The notes beneath the pieces were generated by a model that was given only the letters and a program-made list of their open reading frames with translations, was not told the origin of the DNA and ran no database searches. A DNA stretch of 48,439 nt from Colwellia sp. D2M02. GTDB lineage: Bacteria > Pseudomonadota > Gammaproteobacteria > Enterobacterales > Alteromonadaceae. The position numbers were made by a program, and so were the translations under genes. Shown here piece after piece: positions 1-8,694 of this stretch (its first letter is position 1; each line of letters opens with the position of its first letter). The stretch spans positions 1 through 48,439 of the forward strand of contig NZ_JAHKPW010000037.1 of the NCBI RefSeq assembly GCF_018860755.1. Direction: 5' to 3'.

Positions 1-34
1 GGAATTTCGTTAACTATTCAAAGCAAAAGATCGC

Positions 35-111
35 GGAGTGGTAGTTCAGTTGGTTAGAATACCGGCCTGTCACGCCGGGGGTCGCGGGTTCGAGTCCCGT
101 CCACTCCGCCA
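35..111 (+). tRNA. tRNA-Asp (GTC)
   Basis: A 77-nt cloverleaf starts with GGAGTGG and ends with CCACTCC, G and an encoded CCA tail, which fold as the acceptor stem. The D-loop (AGTTCAGTTGGTT), an anticodon arm with GTC at 69-71, and the T-arm GCGGGTTCGAGTCCCGT are all present. The sequence is nearly the same as E. coli tRNA-Asp as I remember it. Any open reading frame across this region is a by-product of the tRNA. Confidence 0.97.
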
Positions 112-613
112 ACTTTGTTTCATAATCTTCCTTGTTATTTCGAAAACCCTTCAGCATAGAAAATCCTGCAGTATAAATACCTTAAAAATAAAACTACGTG
201 AATACTTTACCACAGTGTTTTAATTTAATTTTTATAAGACTCTTTATTAAAAATCATCAAAAGTATCCTATCGTCTTAGTCTATTTGACTTTATTCATCA
301 GTTAACTACCTTCATCAGTTAATTACCCTGGTTTGTTGAACGCTACTTATGTGTCGTATTTAAGAGCTGTAGAAGTAGGTAGGCTTTTATAACGCGGATT
401 TTTGCGGTTACGTCTAGTATGTATACCTAAGTAAAATTATTGAAGATAAGGTTCTGTTGAGCGGGAGGATTTGGTAAATATTTAAAGTAGTAGAGAAAGT
501 GCAAAGGCAATAAAGCCTCTATAGTGTTTGGGCTATAATTGTCGATAAAGTTGAAATTGATGAGAATAAGCTATAACGATAATAAGCTCGTTATAGCTTA
601 TAGAAGTGTTATT
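112..613. other. Gene-poor AT-rich spacer with a 17-bp tandem repeat
   Basis: About 500 bp between tRNA-Asp and the leftward DUF2069 gene. I see no convincing gene on either strand. Two adjacent 17-bp units (294-310 and 311-327, TTCATCAGTTAACTACC-like) differ at one base. A hairpin at 566-601 is described separately. Confidence 0.6.
566..601 (-). terminator. Perfect 14-bp hairpin after the bepA-arsC-DUF2069 genes
   Basis: The arms ATAAGCTATAACGA (566-579) and its exact complement (588-601) flank an 8-nt loop. The hairpin lies just past the stop of the leftward DUF2069 gene, where a terminator is expected. There is no strong T-run on the minus strand, so factor-independent termination is uncertain. 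Confidence 0.45.
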
Positions 614-1018
614 TTATGATGTAGAGTCGGTATCTTTTTTCTTACGAATACTCAACCCTAATTCTTGACCACGATATTTGGCATAATAAGTCGCGCCTAA
701 AAACATGGTAGTTGCAAAAAGTAATTCTAAACTCGCCCAAAGCGTATCTTCAGGCACAACCCAAAGGGTAGTCAAGCTATGTAAGAAATAAATCAATACA
801 ATAAAGTTAGACCATGCATAGGTAAAAGGGTTACCTTGGAGTATACCTTTAAGCGGAAATAATAGCGGCAAGGTAAACATAACTAAGGTAGTTACTGTAT
901 TTAAACTCTTACTCGGGCTTAATACTAGTAACCACAAAGGCATATAAATGAGTAAAGAGAAGTAGCCCGTTAATGCAATTTTCTTTAAATTGCTAGTTGA
1001 TATTCGTTGTGTTGTCAT
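614..1018 (-). CDS. DUF2069-type small integral membrane protein
   Basis: A 134-residue hydrophobic protein with four predicted membrane segments (roughly residues 15-35, 40-58, 65-85 and 90-110) and a charged C-terminal tail rich in Arg/Lys (RKKKDTD). The length and pattern match DUF2069 inner-membrane proteins of gammaproteobacteria, whose function is unknown. It begins 18 bp after the stop of the ArsC-like gene and is read in the same direction, so the two are probably co-transcribed with bepA upstream. The family call is from memory of the pattern; no function is claimed. Confidence 0.7.
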   Translation of the reverse strand: MTTQRISTSNLKKIALTGYFSLLIYMPLWLLVLSPSKSLNTVTTLVMFTLPLLFPLKGILQGNPFTYAWSNFIVLIYFLHSLTTLWVVPEDTLWASLELLFATTMFLGATYYAKYRGQELGLSIRKKKDTDSTS

Positions 1019-1036
1019 AATGTCGTTAGGTAACTC

Positions 1037-1390
1037 TTAGTTGAAAAATGTTAATACATTTTCAGGAGGGCGTCCGATAATGGCATGGCTACCATTACTA
1101 ACAATAGGGCGTTCAATTAATTTAGGTGTATTAACCATTGCGGTAATAAGTGTTTCTTCATCGGCACCTTTTAAATTTTGCTCGGAAAATTCAGCTTCTT
1201 TAATACGCATCATGTCAATAGCGTTGCAATTAAGTTGCGTTAATAACGTGCTAATAGTTTCACGGGTGAGCGGTGTTTTTAAGTACTCTACAATAGTGAC
1301 TTCTTGGTTGTTTTTTGATGCACTTTCTTCGAGTAACGCTAAAGTTTGACGACTTTTAGAGCAGCGGGTATTGTGATAAATAGTAAACAT
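1037..1390 (-). CDS. ArsC/Spx-family reductase (YfgD/ArsC-like)
   Basis: A 117-residue thioredoxin-fold protein. The N-terminal beta strand is followed by HNTRCSKSRQ with the single catalytic Cys10, the arrangement of the glutaredoxin-dependent arsenate reductase family. The C-terminal part has the conserved LIERPIV segment with the cis-Pro and phosphate/arsenate-binding Arg region. No ArsB or ArsR gene is next to it. It sits directly downstream of bepA as yfgD does in E. coli, so it is better read as the housekeeping YfgD-type member than as a dedicated arsenic-resistance enzyme. An antisense frame of 102 codons over the same DNA is a shadow. Confidence 0.88.
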   Translation of the reverse strand: MFTIYHNTRCSKSRQTLALLEESASKNNQEVTIVEYLKTPLTRETISTLLTQLNCNAIDMMRIKEAEFSEQNLKGADEETLITAMVNTPKLIERPIVSNGSHAIIGRPPENVLTFFN

Positions 1391-1423
1391 AATCTTTCCT
1401 AAATGGCTAATATGGGCGCTTAA

Positions 1424-2893
1424 TTATAAACGCTTTAAACGATTTTCTTGTTCTTGAAGTTGTAATATACGTGCTTTGATGCGCTTTTGTTGTAGCGGTT
1501 TGTCTTCAAAGAAGCTGTAACTGGTTTGTAACTCATCTACTGCCTTAGAGTAACCGCCTAAAAGAGCAAGTAACTCGGCTTTGTTAACATGCATTAGCCC
1601 CATATTACCTTGTTCTCGATATAATGTGGTCAGTAAATCATAAGCGATAAAGTTACCAGGGCTAACAATTAAGAAGTCTTGTAGTAAATGTGCAGCCTCT
1701 TGATATTCTTTAGCTTTTAATAACGCATTAGCATAGTTTAAAGTAACTACTTGGTTGTTTGGCATTAACAAGTTTAAGTAACTTAACATTGCTAAAGCAT
1801 CTGAAACTTTACTATTAGCAATATACACGTCGGTTAGTGCATCTATGTAAAATAAATTATTTTTATCTTTAGCGCGTAAAGCCTCAAGTAAATCTTGTGC
1901 TTTATCTAACTCGTTGTTTTCAAAATATGACAAGGCTAGGCCATACTGAGCCCCTTCTTGAAGAGCGTAGTGCTTTTTATTTAATAAACGTTGGTAGTAA
2001 CCAATATTTGTTTTAGGGTCGCTCTCGTAGCGTGCGGTAATGCGTGCTTTAGCCAGTTCAAAAGCTAAACTAGGTGCTAGAGGTCTTGCTGGGTAATTAT
2101 GAGCGCGCTGCCTTGCGTCAGTAATACGACTCTCTGGTAAAGGGTGAGTGAGCAACATTGCTGGAGGTTTACTGGCATAGCGATATTTTTCCGACATTTT
2201 TTGGAAAAAGCTTGCTGCGCCTTGAGGGTTAAAATTACTACTTGCTAATAGAGCAATACCGACACGGTCTGCTTCTTTTTCATTACCTCGAGTATAGTTG
2301 ATGCTAGCCTGTTGGGATGCAGCCATCGTGGTACTTAATGCCGCCATACCTAATGCTGGGTTTATTAAGCTAATAACAATACTTGATATCATTGCGGCGG
2401 CAGTAACACCTTGGCTTTGATTTTGTGACTCTAGTCGTCTGGCTAAGTGGCGTTGTGTTACGTGAGATATCTCATGAGCAAGTACCGACGCTAATTCACT
2501 TTCAGTATCGGCTGCGGTAATCAAACCGCTGTGTATACCTACATGACCACCAAAAAACGCGAATGCATTCAGTTCATTATTATTAACTAAAAAAAATTCA
2601 AAAGGGTAGCTAACATTTTCAGCATTCTTAACTAATTTATTACCCAACTGGTTTATGTACTCAATTAACACCGGATCTTGAATTAATGGCTGTGACGCAC
2701 GAATTTGACGCATCATAGCTAAGCCAATTTGTCGCTCTTTATCGAGTGATAGTACGCTATAGCCTGATATTCCTATATCGGGCAATTTATTTTTGCTATA
2801 TTCACTCGCCTTAATGGTGCTGGAAAATGAGGTTACACAAGCAATACTTAAGGATAAGGTGAGTGTACTTAATAACGGTTTTATATTCAGCAA
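1424..2893 (-). CDS. bepA: BepA-like periplasmic M48 metalloprotease with TPRs
   Basis: A 489-residue exported protease/chaperone for outer-membrane barrel assembly and LPS transporter quality control. It has an N-terminal signal peptide (about residues 1-30). The M48 zinc motif is HEISH at His140-Glu141-His144, with the third ligand probably Glu207 in NEKEAD. A C-terminal TPR superhelix (about 300-489) should contact the BAM complex. The size matches E. coli BepA (about 487). The reading starts at a TTG (2891-2893) preceded by AGGA at suitable spacing, so this start is likely but unusual. It is the first gene of the leftward group bepA - ArsC-like - DUF2069. Confidence 0.93.
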   Translation of the reverse strand: MLNIKPLLSTLTLSLSIACVTSFSSTIKASEYSKNKLPDIGISGYSVLSLDKERQIGLAMMRQIRASQPLIQDPVLIEYINQLGNKLVKNAENVSYPFEFFLVNNNELNAFAFFGGHVGIHSGLITAADTESELASVLAHEISHVTQRHLARRLESQNQSQGVTAAAMISSIVISLINPALGMAALSTTMAASQQASINYTRGNEKEADRVGIALLASSNFNPQGAASFFQKMSEKYRYASKPPAMLLTHPLPESRITDARQRAHNYPARPLAPSLAFELAKARITARYESDPKTNIGYYQRLLNKKHYALQEGAQYGLALSYFENNELDKAQDLLEALRAKDKNNLFYIDALTDVYIANSKVSDALAMLSYLNLLMPNNQVVTLNYANALLKAKEYQEAAHLLQDFLIVSPGNFIAYDLLTTLYREQGNMGLMHVNKAELLALLGGYSKAVDELQTSYSFFEDKPLQQKRIKARILQLQEQENRLKRL

Positions 2894-2953
2894 TCGTCAA
2901 TCCTGTCGTTGATAGCCCTCAAATAAGTGAGCTTTTTAAGTAGGGGGCAAGTT

Positions 2954-3562
2954 TTAATCTTCGGCTAAAAGAATATTACCATTTTTTCTCGCAATTTCTT
3001 GGTAAAACTCAGCAATGTTATATCCTTTGACCGACGTTATTTGGAAATATTTCGATAAAGTTGTAACTAATTGTTCGACGCGTTGGTGGGCCTGCTTTAA
3101 TAAGGCAATATCTGCTTCGTCACCATTTTGATAACAAAAAATGCTAAATGCAACTAAACTGTTGACTCTAAAGAGCATTTGCATACTTTCTGGTGACCAA
3201 CGAATAAAAGGGCAATCAAGGTTGTTTTCAATGCTGTGTCTAATTATTTCGCCATTAATAACAGGGTAGCAGTGCAGTTCATAACCCATATCATTATATT
3301 CATGACGTAAGCTAATCTGAGGTTTTTTCTGATAAGTTACATTGCCTTGTAAGTCTTTCATCGGTGCAAAAGCTGCCATATTCCATGACTCGGTATTTAG
3401 CATACGTTTATAGGCACTATCAAAGCCGTGGGTTAAAATACCTTCAAGGTCGCCTAGCGATGTCGAAACCATATGGTAGATAGCAGGTACATCACCCCAG
3501 TTAATCTTTTTTTTATAGGCATTTATTTCTTTTAATGTTGATAGTTGAACTGTTGAACTCAT
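2954..3562 (-). CDS. Uncharacterised 202-residue cytoplasmic protein
   Basis: I do not recognise this family. The protein is soluble, without signal peptide or membrane segments. It is rich in aromatic residues and Met in its middle part (VPAIYHMVSTSLGDLEGILTH, CPFIRWSPESMQMLFRVNSL) and ends in a helical stretch. The start ATG at 3560-3562 lies in a normal context. It is read leftwards ahead of bepA with a 60-bp gap, so it may share that transcript. The length, sustained codon use and clean position between genes make it a real gene. The function is unknown. Confidence 0.7.
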   Translation of the reverse strand: MSSTVQLSTLKEINAYKKKINWGDVPAIYHMVSTSLGDLEGILTHGFDSAYKRMLNTESWNMAAFAPMKDLQGNVTYQKKPQISLRHEYNDMGYELHCYPVINGEIIRHSIENNLDCPFIRWSPESMQMLFRVNSLVAFSIFCYQNGDEADIALLKQAHQRVEQLVTTLSKYFQITSVKGYNIAEFYQEIARKNGNILLAED

Positions 3563-3703
3563 TTACTTAATAACCTTAACAATTTTATAAGACTTGTTTA
3601 CACAGGTAGGCTATGATGCCTAGAGGTAATTATTATGCTAATTTTGCAATATGGATTGTCGCAAATTAACGAATTAAACAAAAGGGCTGTTTAGACAATT
3701 TTC

Positions 3704-3934
3704 ATGATTTATTCATATGACGGAACCCGTGAGCGATGCCCAATACCGTTAGTGCAAACACGATTACTACTGAAAAAAATGCGGGAAGGGGATTGTTGTC
3801 AGTTGCAATTAAAAGATAGTGGCTCCATTCAAGATATCCCTAAGTTATTAAGTAAGTTAGGTTACAGCTATACACAACATAAAAATAAAGATGATGTTGT
3901 TGAAATAACAATAAATAATAAGTTAAAGGAGTAA
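3704..3934 (+). CDS. TusA/SirA-family sulfur carrier-like protein
   Basis: A 76-residue protein with the family's N-terminal CPxP motif (RERCPIPLVQTRLLLKKM; reactive Cys12) followed by the two-layer alpha/beta TusA fold, ending in VVEITINNK. Members pass persulfide sulfur in tRNA thiolation or other sulfur relays; this one lacks other sulfur genes nearby, so the partner is unknown. It ends 10 bp before the permease gene and is probably co-transcribed with it. The ribosome-binding site is weak. Confidence 0.82.
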   Translation: MIYSYDGTRERCPIPLVQTRLLLKKMREGDCCQLQLKDSGSIQDIPKLLSKLGYSYTQHKNKDDVVEITINNKLKE

Positions 3935-3944
3935 AGGTCAGGTT

Positions 3945-5021
3945 ATGATCAAATTGTTTACTGAATGGTACACGCGCAAGTTTTCCGATCCACACGCCGT
4001 AACGCTAGTCGTTATTTTAGTTTGCCTTGCATTATTTATTGCCTTATTTAGTGATTTGTTGATGCCGGTATTTGTTGCAATCGCGATAGCTTTTCTCTTA
4101 GATTTACCAGTGAACAAGCTGATGCACATATCTTTCTCTCGTACCAGTGCAACGGTTATCGTTGTTGCTACTTTTGTCAGTATTACTTTAATTGGCTTAT
4201 TGGGACTTATGCCGGTGATTTGGCAGCAAAGTAGTAATTTATTGCAAGAAGCACCGCAAATGATCACTCAAGGGCAAGGGTACTTATTAACCTTACCTGA
4301 AAAATATCCTGAGTTAGTACATGAAGCTCAAATCCAAGGGTTAATTGCCTTCGCTAACGATAAGTTTCTAGAATGGGGGCAAGTTGCGCTTAAAGCATCA
4401 CTTAGTTCTATTTCTGATATTGTTGCTTTAATGGTCTACCTTATTTTAGTGCCATTAATGGTGTTCTTTTTTTTAAAAGATAAAAAAGCACTCTTAACCA
4501 GTATTACGTCTTTCTTACCCAAAGAGCGACGCATGGCAATACAAGTTGCTCATGAAATGAATCAACAAATTTTAAATTATATTCGCGGTAAAGTGATTGA
4601 GATTATCATTGTTGGCGCTGCAACAACTATTGCCTTTATGTGGCTGAACTTAGATTATGCAGTGCTATTAGGGGTATTGGTTGGGCTGTCTGTTTTAGTT
4701 CCTTATGTAGGGGCGACGGTAGTAACTATTCCTGTATTTTTAGTGGCATTATTTCAATTTGGTGTGAGCAGTGAGTTTGGCTATGTAATGCTTGCTTACG
4801 GTGTTATACAAGCTATAGATGGTAATGTTATTGTTCCTCTATTATTTTCTGAAGCTGTTAACTTACACCCGGTAATTATCATTGTCGCGGTGATATTTTT
4901 TGGAGGCTTGTGGGGTTTTTGGGGAATATTTTTTGCCATACCGCTAGCTGCGTTAGTTAAAGCGGTATTGAATGCATGGTCTTCAAATCAAGAAGCGGTA
5001 ATCGCAAATATTACGGAATAG
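3945..5021 (+). CDS. perM: PerM / AI-2E-family inner-membrane permease
   Basis: A 358-residue polytopic membrane protein. A first hydrophobic pair (about 20-55) is followed by a further helix (about 65-90), an extracytoplasmic amphipathic region (95-150), and a C-terminal block of four to five helices (about 155-350). The signature-like region is GLWGFWGIFFAIPLAALVKAV near the end. The family includes E. coli PerM and TqsA; the substrate of PerM-type members is not settled. In E. coli perM neighbours bepA, and here it lies a few genes away in opposite orientation, supporting the PerM name over TqsA. Confidence 0.82.
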   Translation: MIKLFTEWYTRKFSDPHAVTLVVILVCLALFIALFSDLLMPVFVAIAIAFLLDLPVNKLMHISFSRTSATVIVVATFVSITLIGLLGLMPVIWQQSSNLLQEAPQMITQGQGYLLTLPEKYPELVHEAQIQGLIAFANDKFLEWGQVALKASLSSISDIVALMVYLILVPLMVFFFLKDKKALLTSITSFLPKERRMAIQVAHEMNQQILNYIRGKVIEIIIVGAATTIAFMWLNLDYAVLLGVLVGLSVLVPYVGATVVTIPVFLVALFQFGVSSEFGYVMLAYGVIQAIDGNVIVPLLFSEAVNLHPVIIIVAVIFFGGLWGFWGIFFAIPLAALVKAVLNAWSSNQEAVIANITE

Positions 5022-5137
5022 ACCTTAAGTACTTTTCCATCAATTACTTATAGCTTGCAGCAAATTAAGTTGTTATAAAGTACTGATAGTAAAGTAGTAA
5101 CAGTCAAGTAGTAAATATATCACCTTGGAGAACAATA

Positions 5138-5602
5138 ATGAATATTGGCTCAACAACCAGAATCATGCCTAAACATAAGCGTATGGCATTGGTTGCTCAT
5201 GATAATAAAAAGTCAGATCTTATCGAGTGGTCTACACAGAGGGTTGATGATTTAAAGTTTCATCATTTATTTGCAACAGGCACTACAGGACACATGTTAA
5301 GCAAGCATACAGGTTTACCAGTAAAGTGTTTATTTTCAGGCCCGTTAGGTGGCGATCAGCAGCTTGGTGCTTTGATTGCTGAGGGGGAAATTGACGTGAT
5401 GATTTTCTTTTGGGATCCACTTGATGCTGTACCACATGACCCTGATGTTAAAGCCTTATTAAGGTTAGCAGCTGTGTGGAATATTCCTGTTGCTACCAAT
5501 AAATCAACGGCAAACTTTTTAATGGATTCTGTTTTAATGAAACAAGAAAGTGAAATAGAAATTCCAGACTATAAGAGCTACCTTGAACAACGTCTTGGTT
5601 AA
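5138..5602 (+). CDS. mgsA: Methylglyoxal synthase
   Basis: A 154-residue cytosolic enzyme converting dihydroxyacetone phosphate to methylglyoxal and phosphate, a bypass that relieves sugar-phosphate stress. It shows the family motifs ALVAHDNKK, the phosphate-binding [14 protein letters not shown] containing the catalytic Asp73, [15 protein letters not shown], and ATNKSTANF. The size matches E. coli MgsA (152). The start is fixed by TTGGAG a few bases upstream of the ATG. It stands alone and ends at a strong bidirectional terminator shared with bcp. Confidence 0.96.
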   Translation: MNIGSTTRIMPKHKRMALVAHDNKKSDLIEWSTQRVDDLKFHHLFATGTTGHMLSKHTGLPVKCLFSGPLGGDQQLGALIAEGEIDVMIFFWDPLDAVPHDPDVKALLRLAAVWNIPVATNKSTANFLMDSVLMKQESEIEIPDYKSYLEQRLG

Positions 5603-5633
5603 CGTCAAGTTATCTCAAGTAGAGTAGCCAAAT

Positions 5634-5670
5634 AAAAAGGGTTAACGCATTAATACGTTAACCCTTTTTT
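5634..5670. terminator. Bidirectional rho-independent terminator, mgsA / bcp
   Basis: A perfect 14-bp stem, AAAAAGGGTTAACG (5634-5647) with its complement (5656-5669), and an 8-nt loop. A T-run on the plus strand and an A-run at the left end serve mgsA rightwards and bcp leftwards. Confidence 0.9.
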
Positions 5671-5693
5671 GTCATAATTTATTCGTTGTAAGT

Positions 5694-6155
5694 CTATTTG
5701 TCGTTTAAATAAGCAAGCACGACTTCATGGTGATCTTTGGTTTTAAACTTATTAAAGATGTGCTCTAAGTTACCTTGCTCATCAATGAGGAATGAGGTTC
5801 TAACCACACCCATATTTTCACGGCCCATGAATTTTTTTAATTGCCATACATTGTAAGCTTCACATGTGGCGTGGTCTTCATCGGCTAATAAAGTGAAGTT
5901 AAGCGCTTGTTTATTGGTAAAGTTAGTTAGTTTTTTTGGTGTGTCAGGGCTTATGCCTAATACCACAACATTTAATGCTTCAAGCTCAGCTTTGCTATCT
6001 CTTAATGCGCAAGCTTGAACAGTACAACCTGGGGTAGAAGCACGAGGGTAAAAGTAAACTAATACTTTTTTCCCTTTAAAGGAGTCGAGTGCTACTAGTG
6101 TGTTATTTTGATCACTTAACGTGAAATTTGGTGCGGGTTTACCTACTTCAAGCAT
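5694..6155 (-). CDS. bcp: Thiol peroxidase Bcp (peroxiredoxin Q)
   Basis: A 153-residue atypical 2-Cys peroxiredoxin that reduces hydrogen and organic peroxides with thioredoxin. The active site reads PRASTPGCTVQAC: peroxidatic Cys44 and resolving Cys49, five residues apart as in E. coli Bcp. The downstream GISPDTPKKLTNF and LLADEDH motifs are conserved. It follows gcvR by about 50 bp on the same strand, the same pairing as in E. coli, and ends at the shared terminator. Confidence 0.96.
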   Translation of the reverse strand: MLEVGKPAPNFTLSDQNNTLVALDSFKGKKVLVYFYPRASTPGCTVQACALRDSKAELEALNVVVLGISPDTPKKLTNFTNKQALNFTLLADEDHATCEAYNVWQLKKFMGRENMGVVRTSFLIDEQGNLEHIFNKFKTKDHHEVVLAYLNDK

Positions 6156-6204
6156 ATTTTAATTCCTAATTTCTAGTGTTAATTGAGTGGAGTAAACTCA
6201 GTAA

Positions 6205-6732
6205 TTAAAGTAAATTTGCGTTTGCTTTTTTAATACAGCCTTGTACATCGATTTGTTGGCACAGTTCTAAAAAGTCATGCTCTAATTCATCGAAACTAAT
6301 TTTTTCTGTTAGTGCAAATAAAATATTGGCGCTCATTTCATTAGTAACAGGGTCAATTTCTGACTTTAATGACGATATGTCAATTTTTCGAGTAGCAAAA
6401 AAAGCGGTCATTGCTTTCAAAATACCCGGTTGATCAATACCAGCATACTCGGCTTGATAATGTTTCACTAAGTCAAATACTCGGTGACCAGAGGTACGCT
6501 TCATCATCGTTATAAGCTCTAAAGAGTGAGCAACAGAAGGGAGGCGTACTTCAATTTTATTAATAGCTCTAGCGTCACCATTAAGTAACATAATAAAGGT
6601 AAACTCAGAGCCGAAAATAGCCATACGGCTATCTAAGATATTACATTCGCATTCACTTGCTAATTTAGTTAACTCACTAACACAACCTGTACGGTCTGAT
6701 CCCATCGCTGTTAGCACTAAATATTGTGACAT
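6205..6732 (-). CDS. gcvR: GcvR-like glycine cleavage repressor protein (two ACT domains)
   Basis: A 175-residue protein made of two ACT domains (about 4-75 and 90-165). The first opens with LTAMGSDRTGCVSELTKLA and the second with AEYAGIDQPGILKAMTAFF, both typical amino-acid-binding turns. In E. coli GcvR binds GcvA and blocks activation of the gcvTHP operon when glycine is low; it does not bind DNA itself. The gcvA partner is not in the window. It is upstream of bcp in a probable two-gene unit. Confidence 0.9.
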   Translation of the reverse strand: MSQYLVLTAMGSDRTGCVSELTKLASECECNILDSRMAIFGSEFTFIMLLNGDARAINKIEVRLPSVAHSLELITMMKRTSGHRVFDLVKHYQAEYAGIDQPGILKAMTAFFATRKIDISSLKSEIDPVTNEMSANILFALTEKISFDELEHDFLELCQQIDVQGCIKKANANLL

Positions 6733-6830
6733 TCACTAAATCCAAGTTATCGAAAAAAAGCTATTATACCGAAGCCGATAATAAATGCGAGTTTGGCGCT
6801 AAAATTGAAACCAAGCATTTATTTCCTTTT

Positions 6831-6858
6831 ACTTATTTTCGTTTAGGTGAAAATAAGT
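6831..6858. repeat. Perfect 10-bp inverted repeat between gcvR and bamC
   Basis: The arms ACTTATTTTC (6831-6840) and GAAAATAAGT (6849-6858) are exact complements around an 8-nt loop, in the 268-bp divergent spacer between gcvR and bamC. There is no T-run on either side, so a regulator site or an mRNA leader hairpin is as likely as a terminator. Confidence 0.5.
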
Positions 6859-7000
6859 TGAAACTTTAGTAAGTTTATTGGTCATATATCTTGTGTTTGC
6901 AAAAACAGCCAAGTACCATGAGGCGCAATAATAATCTTAGTATTTTTACGTGTGCTTAAAATGGGTTTAACCATTATAGAGGTAAGCCACAGGAGCTTTA

Positions 7001-8170
7001 ATGAGTCGTCGAGTATTATATTTTTCACTTTTATCATTATCACTAACGGCGTGTAGCTCAGTGAATAATAAACAAGCAGAGGGTGGTTTTGACTATGCTG
7101 AGCAGGAAGAAGCAGCACCGCTTATTATTCCTCAGGGGCTAACAAAGCCAAAACAACCTAATGACTATGCTGTTACCAACGAAGTCAATCATCAAGGACC
7201 TGTTGGTCAAAATATGGACATTAGGGCGCCATCACTTGTTATGCCTATAGCCGCTTCTTCACGGGTTGTTGAAGAGTCGGGTATTGCTATTATTTGGTTT
7301 GATAAAGTATTAGAAGAGCAAGATTTACTTAACTTTATTGATAAGGTTGTTAAAGATAAATTAGCTGACGATAACATCAGTTATAGCGTTATTAACGAAG
7401 ATACCGAGCTTACGCTAAGTAAAGTGATTGAAGGAGCAACAAGCTTAAAAGAAACTTCAATCGATCGTGATGGTGTGAGAACTTCAATTATTGAGTCTGA
7501 TTGGTACCATAATGAAGTCGACAATGGCTGGATATTTACCGATATAGAACAGTCAACCAGCTTACGTTTTCGTTATCAGCTATTAGCTAAACCACATGGG
7601 CGCAGCGTGTCATTACGTGTTTCGTTGGTCGATTATTTACAAACCGATAAACGTGGTGGCTCTAAAACTATGGACCCTATTGATAAACAGCGCGCTGAAA
7701 AGTCGATGCTTAACTCAATTATTTCATTGGTTGATTACAATTATCGAGTACAGCAACGTGAAAACCGCTTATTACGTGCTAATCAAAAATTAGTTACCTT
7801 AGGTCAAAATCCTGTATCCGAAGATGCTTTTGTTGTTGAAATGGGCATTGATAATCTTTGGGATAATATGCCAATTTTCTTTGAGAAACATGGCTTTACT
7901 ATTAGCGATTTAAACGAAACTAAACGTATTTATTATGTTGATTTTGTTAAACCAGATACCAGTATTTGGGATTCGCTTTGGGGTGACGACGTACCTGTTA
8001 TTGACGTGAGTGATGCTCATTACCAATTTGTACTGGCACCACTTGACGAGAAGAATGAAAAAACGTCAGTCACTATCTATAAAGCTGATGGAGAGCCATT
8101 AAGTAAAGAAGTACTTGATAAGATCTTCCCTGTTATTGAAGCTGGGTTATCTTTTAGAAACGTATTCTAG
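7001..8170 (+). CDS. bamC: BamC-like outer-membrane assembly lipoprotein
   Basis: A 389-residue lipoprotein. The signal sequence ends in LSLTAC, with the lipidated Cys18, followed by an unstructured segment (about 19-100, Pro/Gln rich) that in E. coli BamC lies along BamD. Two helix-grip domains follow (about 105-225 and 255-389). The second ends in KIFPVIEAGLSFRNVF. It is longer than E. coli BamC (344). The start is supported by AGGAG 7 bp upstream. dapA normally precedes it in enterobacteria but is missing here. A hairpin terminator follows. Confidence 0.87.
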   Translation: MSRRVLYFSLLSLSLTACSSVNNKQAEGGFDYAEQEEAAPLIIPQGLTKPKQPNDYAVTNEVNHQGPVGQNMDIRAPSLVMPIAASSRVVEESGIAIIWFDKVLEEQDLLNFIDKVVKDKLADDNISYSVINEDTELTLSKVIEGATSLKETSIDRDGVRTSIIESDWYHNEVDNGWIFTDIEQSTSLRFRYQLLAKPHGRSVSLRVSLVDYLQTDKRGGSKTMDPIDKQRAEKSMLNSIISLVDYNYRVQQRENRLLRANQKLVTLGQNPVSEDAFVVEMGIDNLWDNMPIFFEKHGFTISDLNETKRIYYVDFVKPDTSIWDSLWGDDVPVIDVSDAHYQFVLAPLDEKNEKTSVTIYKADGEPLSKEVLDKIFPVIEAGLSFRNVF

Positions 8171-8222
8171 TACTAAATAGTGGCGCAACACTTAAGTGTT
8201 ACGTTATATTGAATAGGTTAAG

Positions 8223-8257
8223 CGCCGTAGTTATTTTGTAGCTACGGCGTTTTTATT
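8223..8257 (+). terminator. Rho-independent terminator after bamC
   Basis: The stem CGCCGTAG (8223-8230) / CTACGGCG (8242-8249) with an 11-nt loop is followed at once by a T-rich tract (8250-8257). It lies 53 bp past the bamC stop. Confidence 0.87.
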
Positions 8258-8327
8258 TGTGCTACTTTTACTAACGCGGCTCTTGGTAGCTGAAACGTTA
8301 GCACTCAAACACTAAATAGGTAATTTT

Positions 8328-8678
8328 ATGTCAGATCACATTAATTATATTGAGTTTCCAGCAACCAACATTTCTGCTACCAAAGCGTTTTTTACGCAAG
8401 CATTTGGTTGGACATTTGAAGATTATGGGCCTGATTATACCGCTTTTAATAATCAAGGCTTTGATGGTGGTTTTTTTAAATCTGAACTTTGCTCGAGTAT
8501 AGCGACTGGCGGAGCGCTTATCGTTTTGTTATCAGATGATTTAGAGCGTAGCCAAGCGAATGTTATTGCGGCTGGCGGGGTTATTAGCCAAGAGATTTTT
8601 AGTTTTCCTGGTGGGCAACGTTTTCACTTTATTGAACCTAGCGGTAATGAATTAGCGGTTTGGTCTAAAACAAGTTAA
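8328..8678 (+). CDS. VOC-fold (glyoxalase/bleomycin-resistance-like) protein
   Basis: A 116-residue single vicinal-oxygen-chelate domain with two beta-alpha-beta-beta-beta modules. It starts INYIEFPATNISATKAFFTQAFGW and ends FHFIEPSGNELAVWS. The His/Glu positions of the VOC metal site can be picked out (Glu near 8, Glu near 110). Similar stand-alone small VOC proteins are common in marine gammaproteobacteria and their substrate is not known. It is a single gene between the bamC terminator and the convergent pfaE. Confidence 0.85.
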   Translation: MSDHINYIEFPATNISATKAFFTQAFGWTFEDYGPDYTAFNNQGFDGGFFKSELCSSIATGGALIVLLSDDLERSQANVIAAGGVISQEIFSFPGGQRFHFIEPSGNELAVWSKTS

Positions 8679-8694
8679 ATAACCTGAATTCGCT

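Noticed and set aside
38..223. 61-codon plus-strand frame over the tRNA
   Set aside because: It reads through tRNA-Asp and AT-rich spacer, so it is not a gene.
1041..1349. 102-codon plus-strand frame opposite the ArsC-like gene
   Set aside because: It is a shadow of the well-supported minus-strand reductase with its Cys10 motif.
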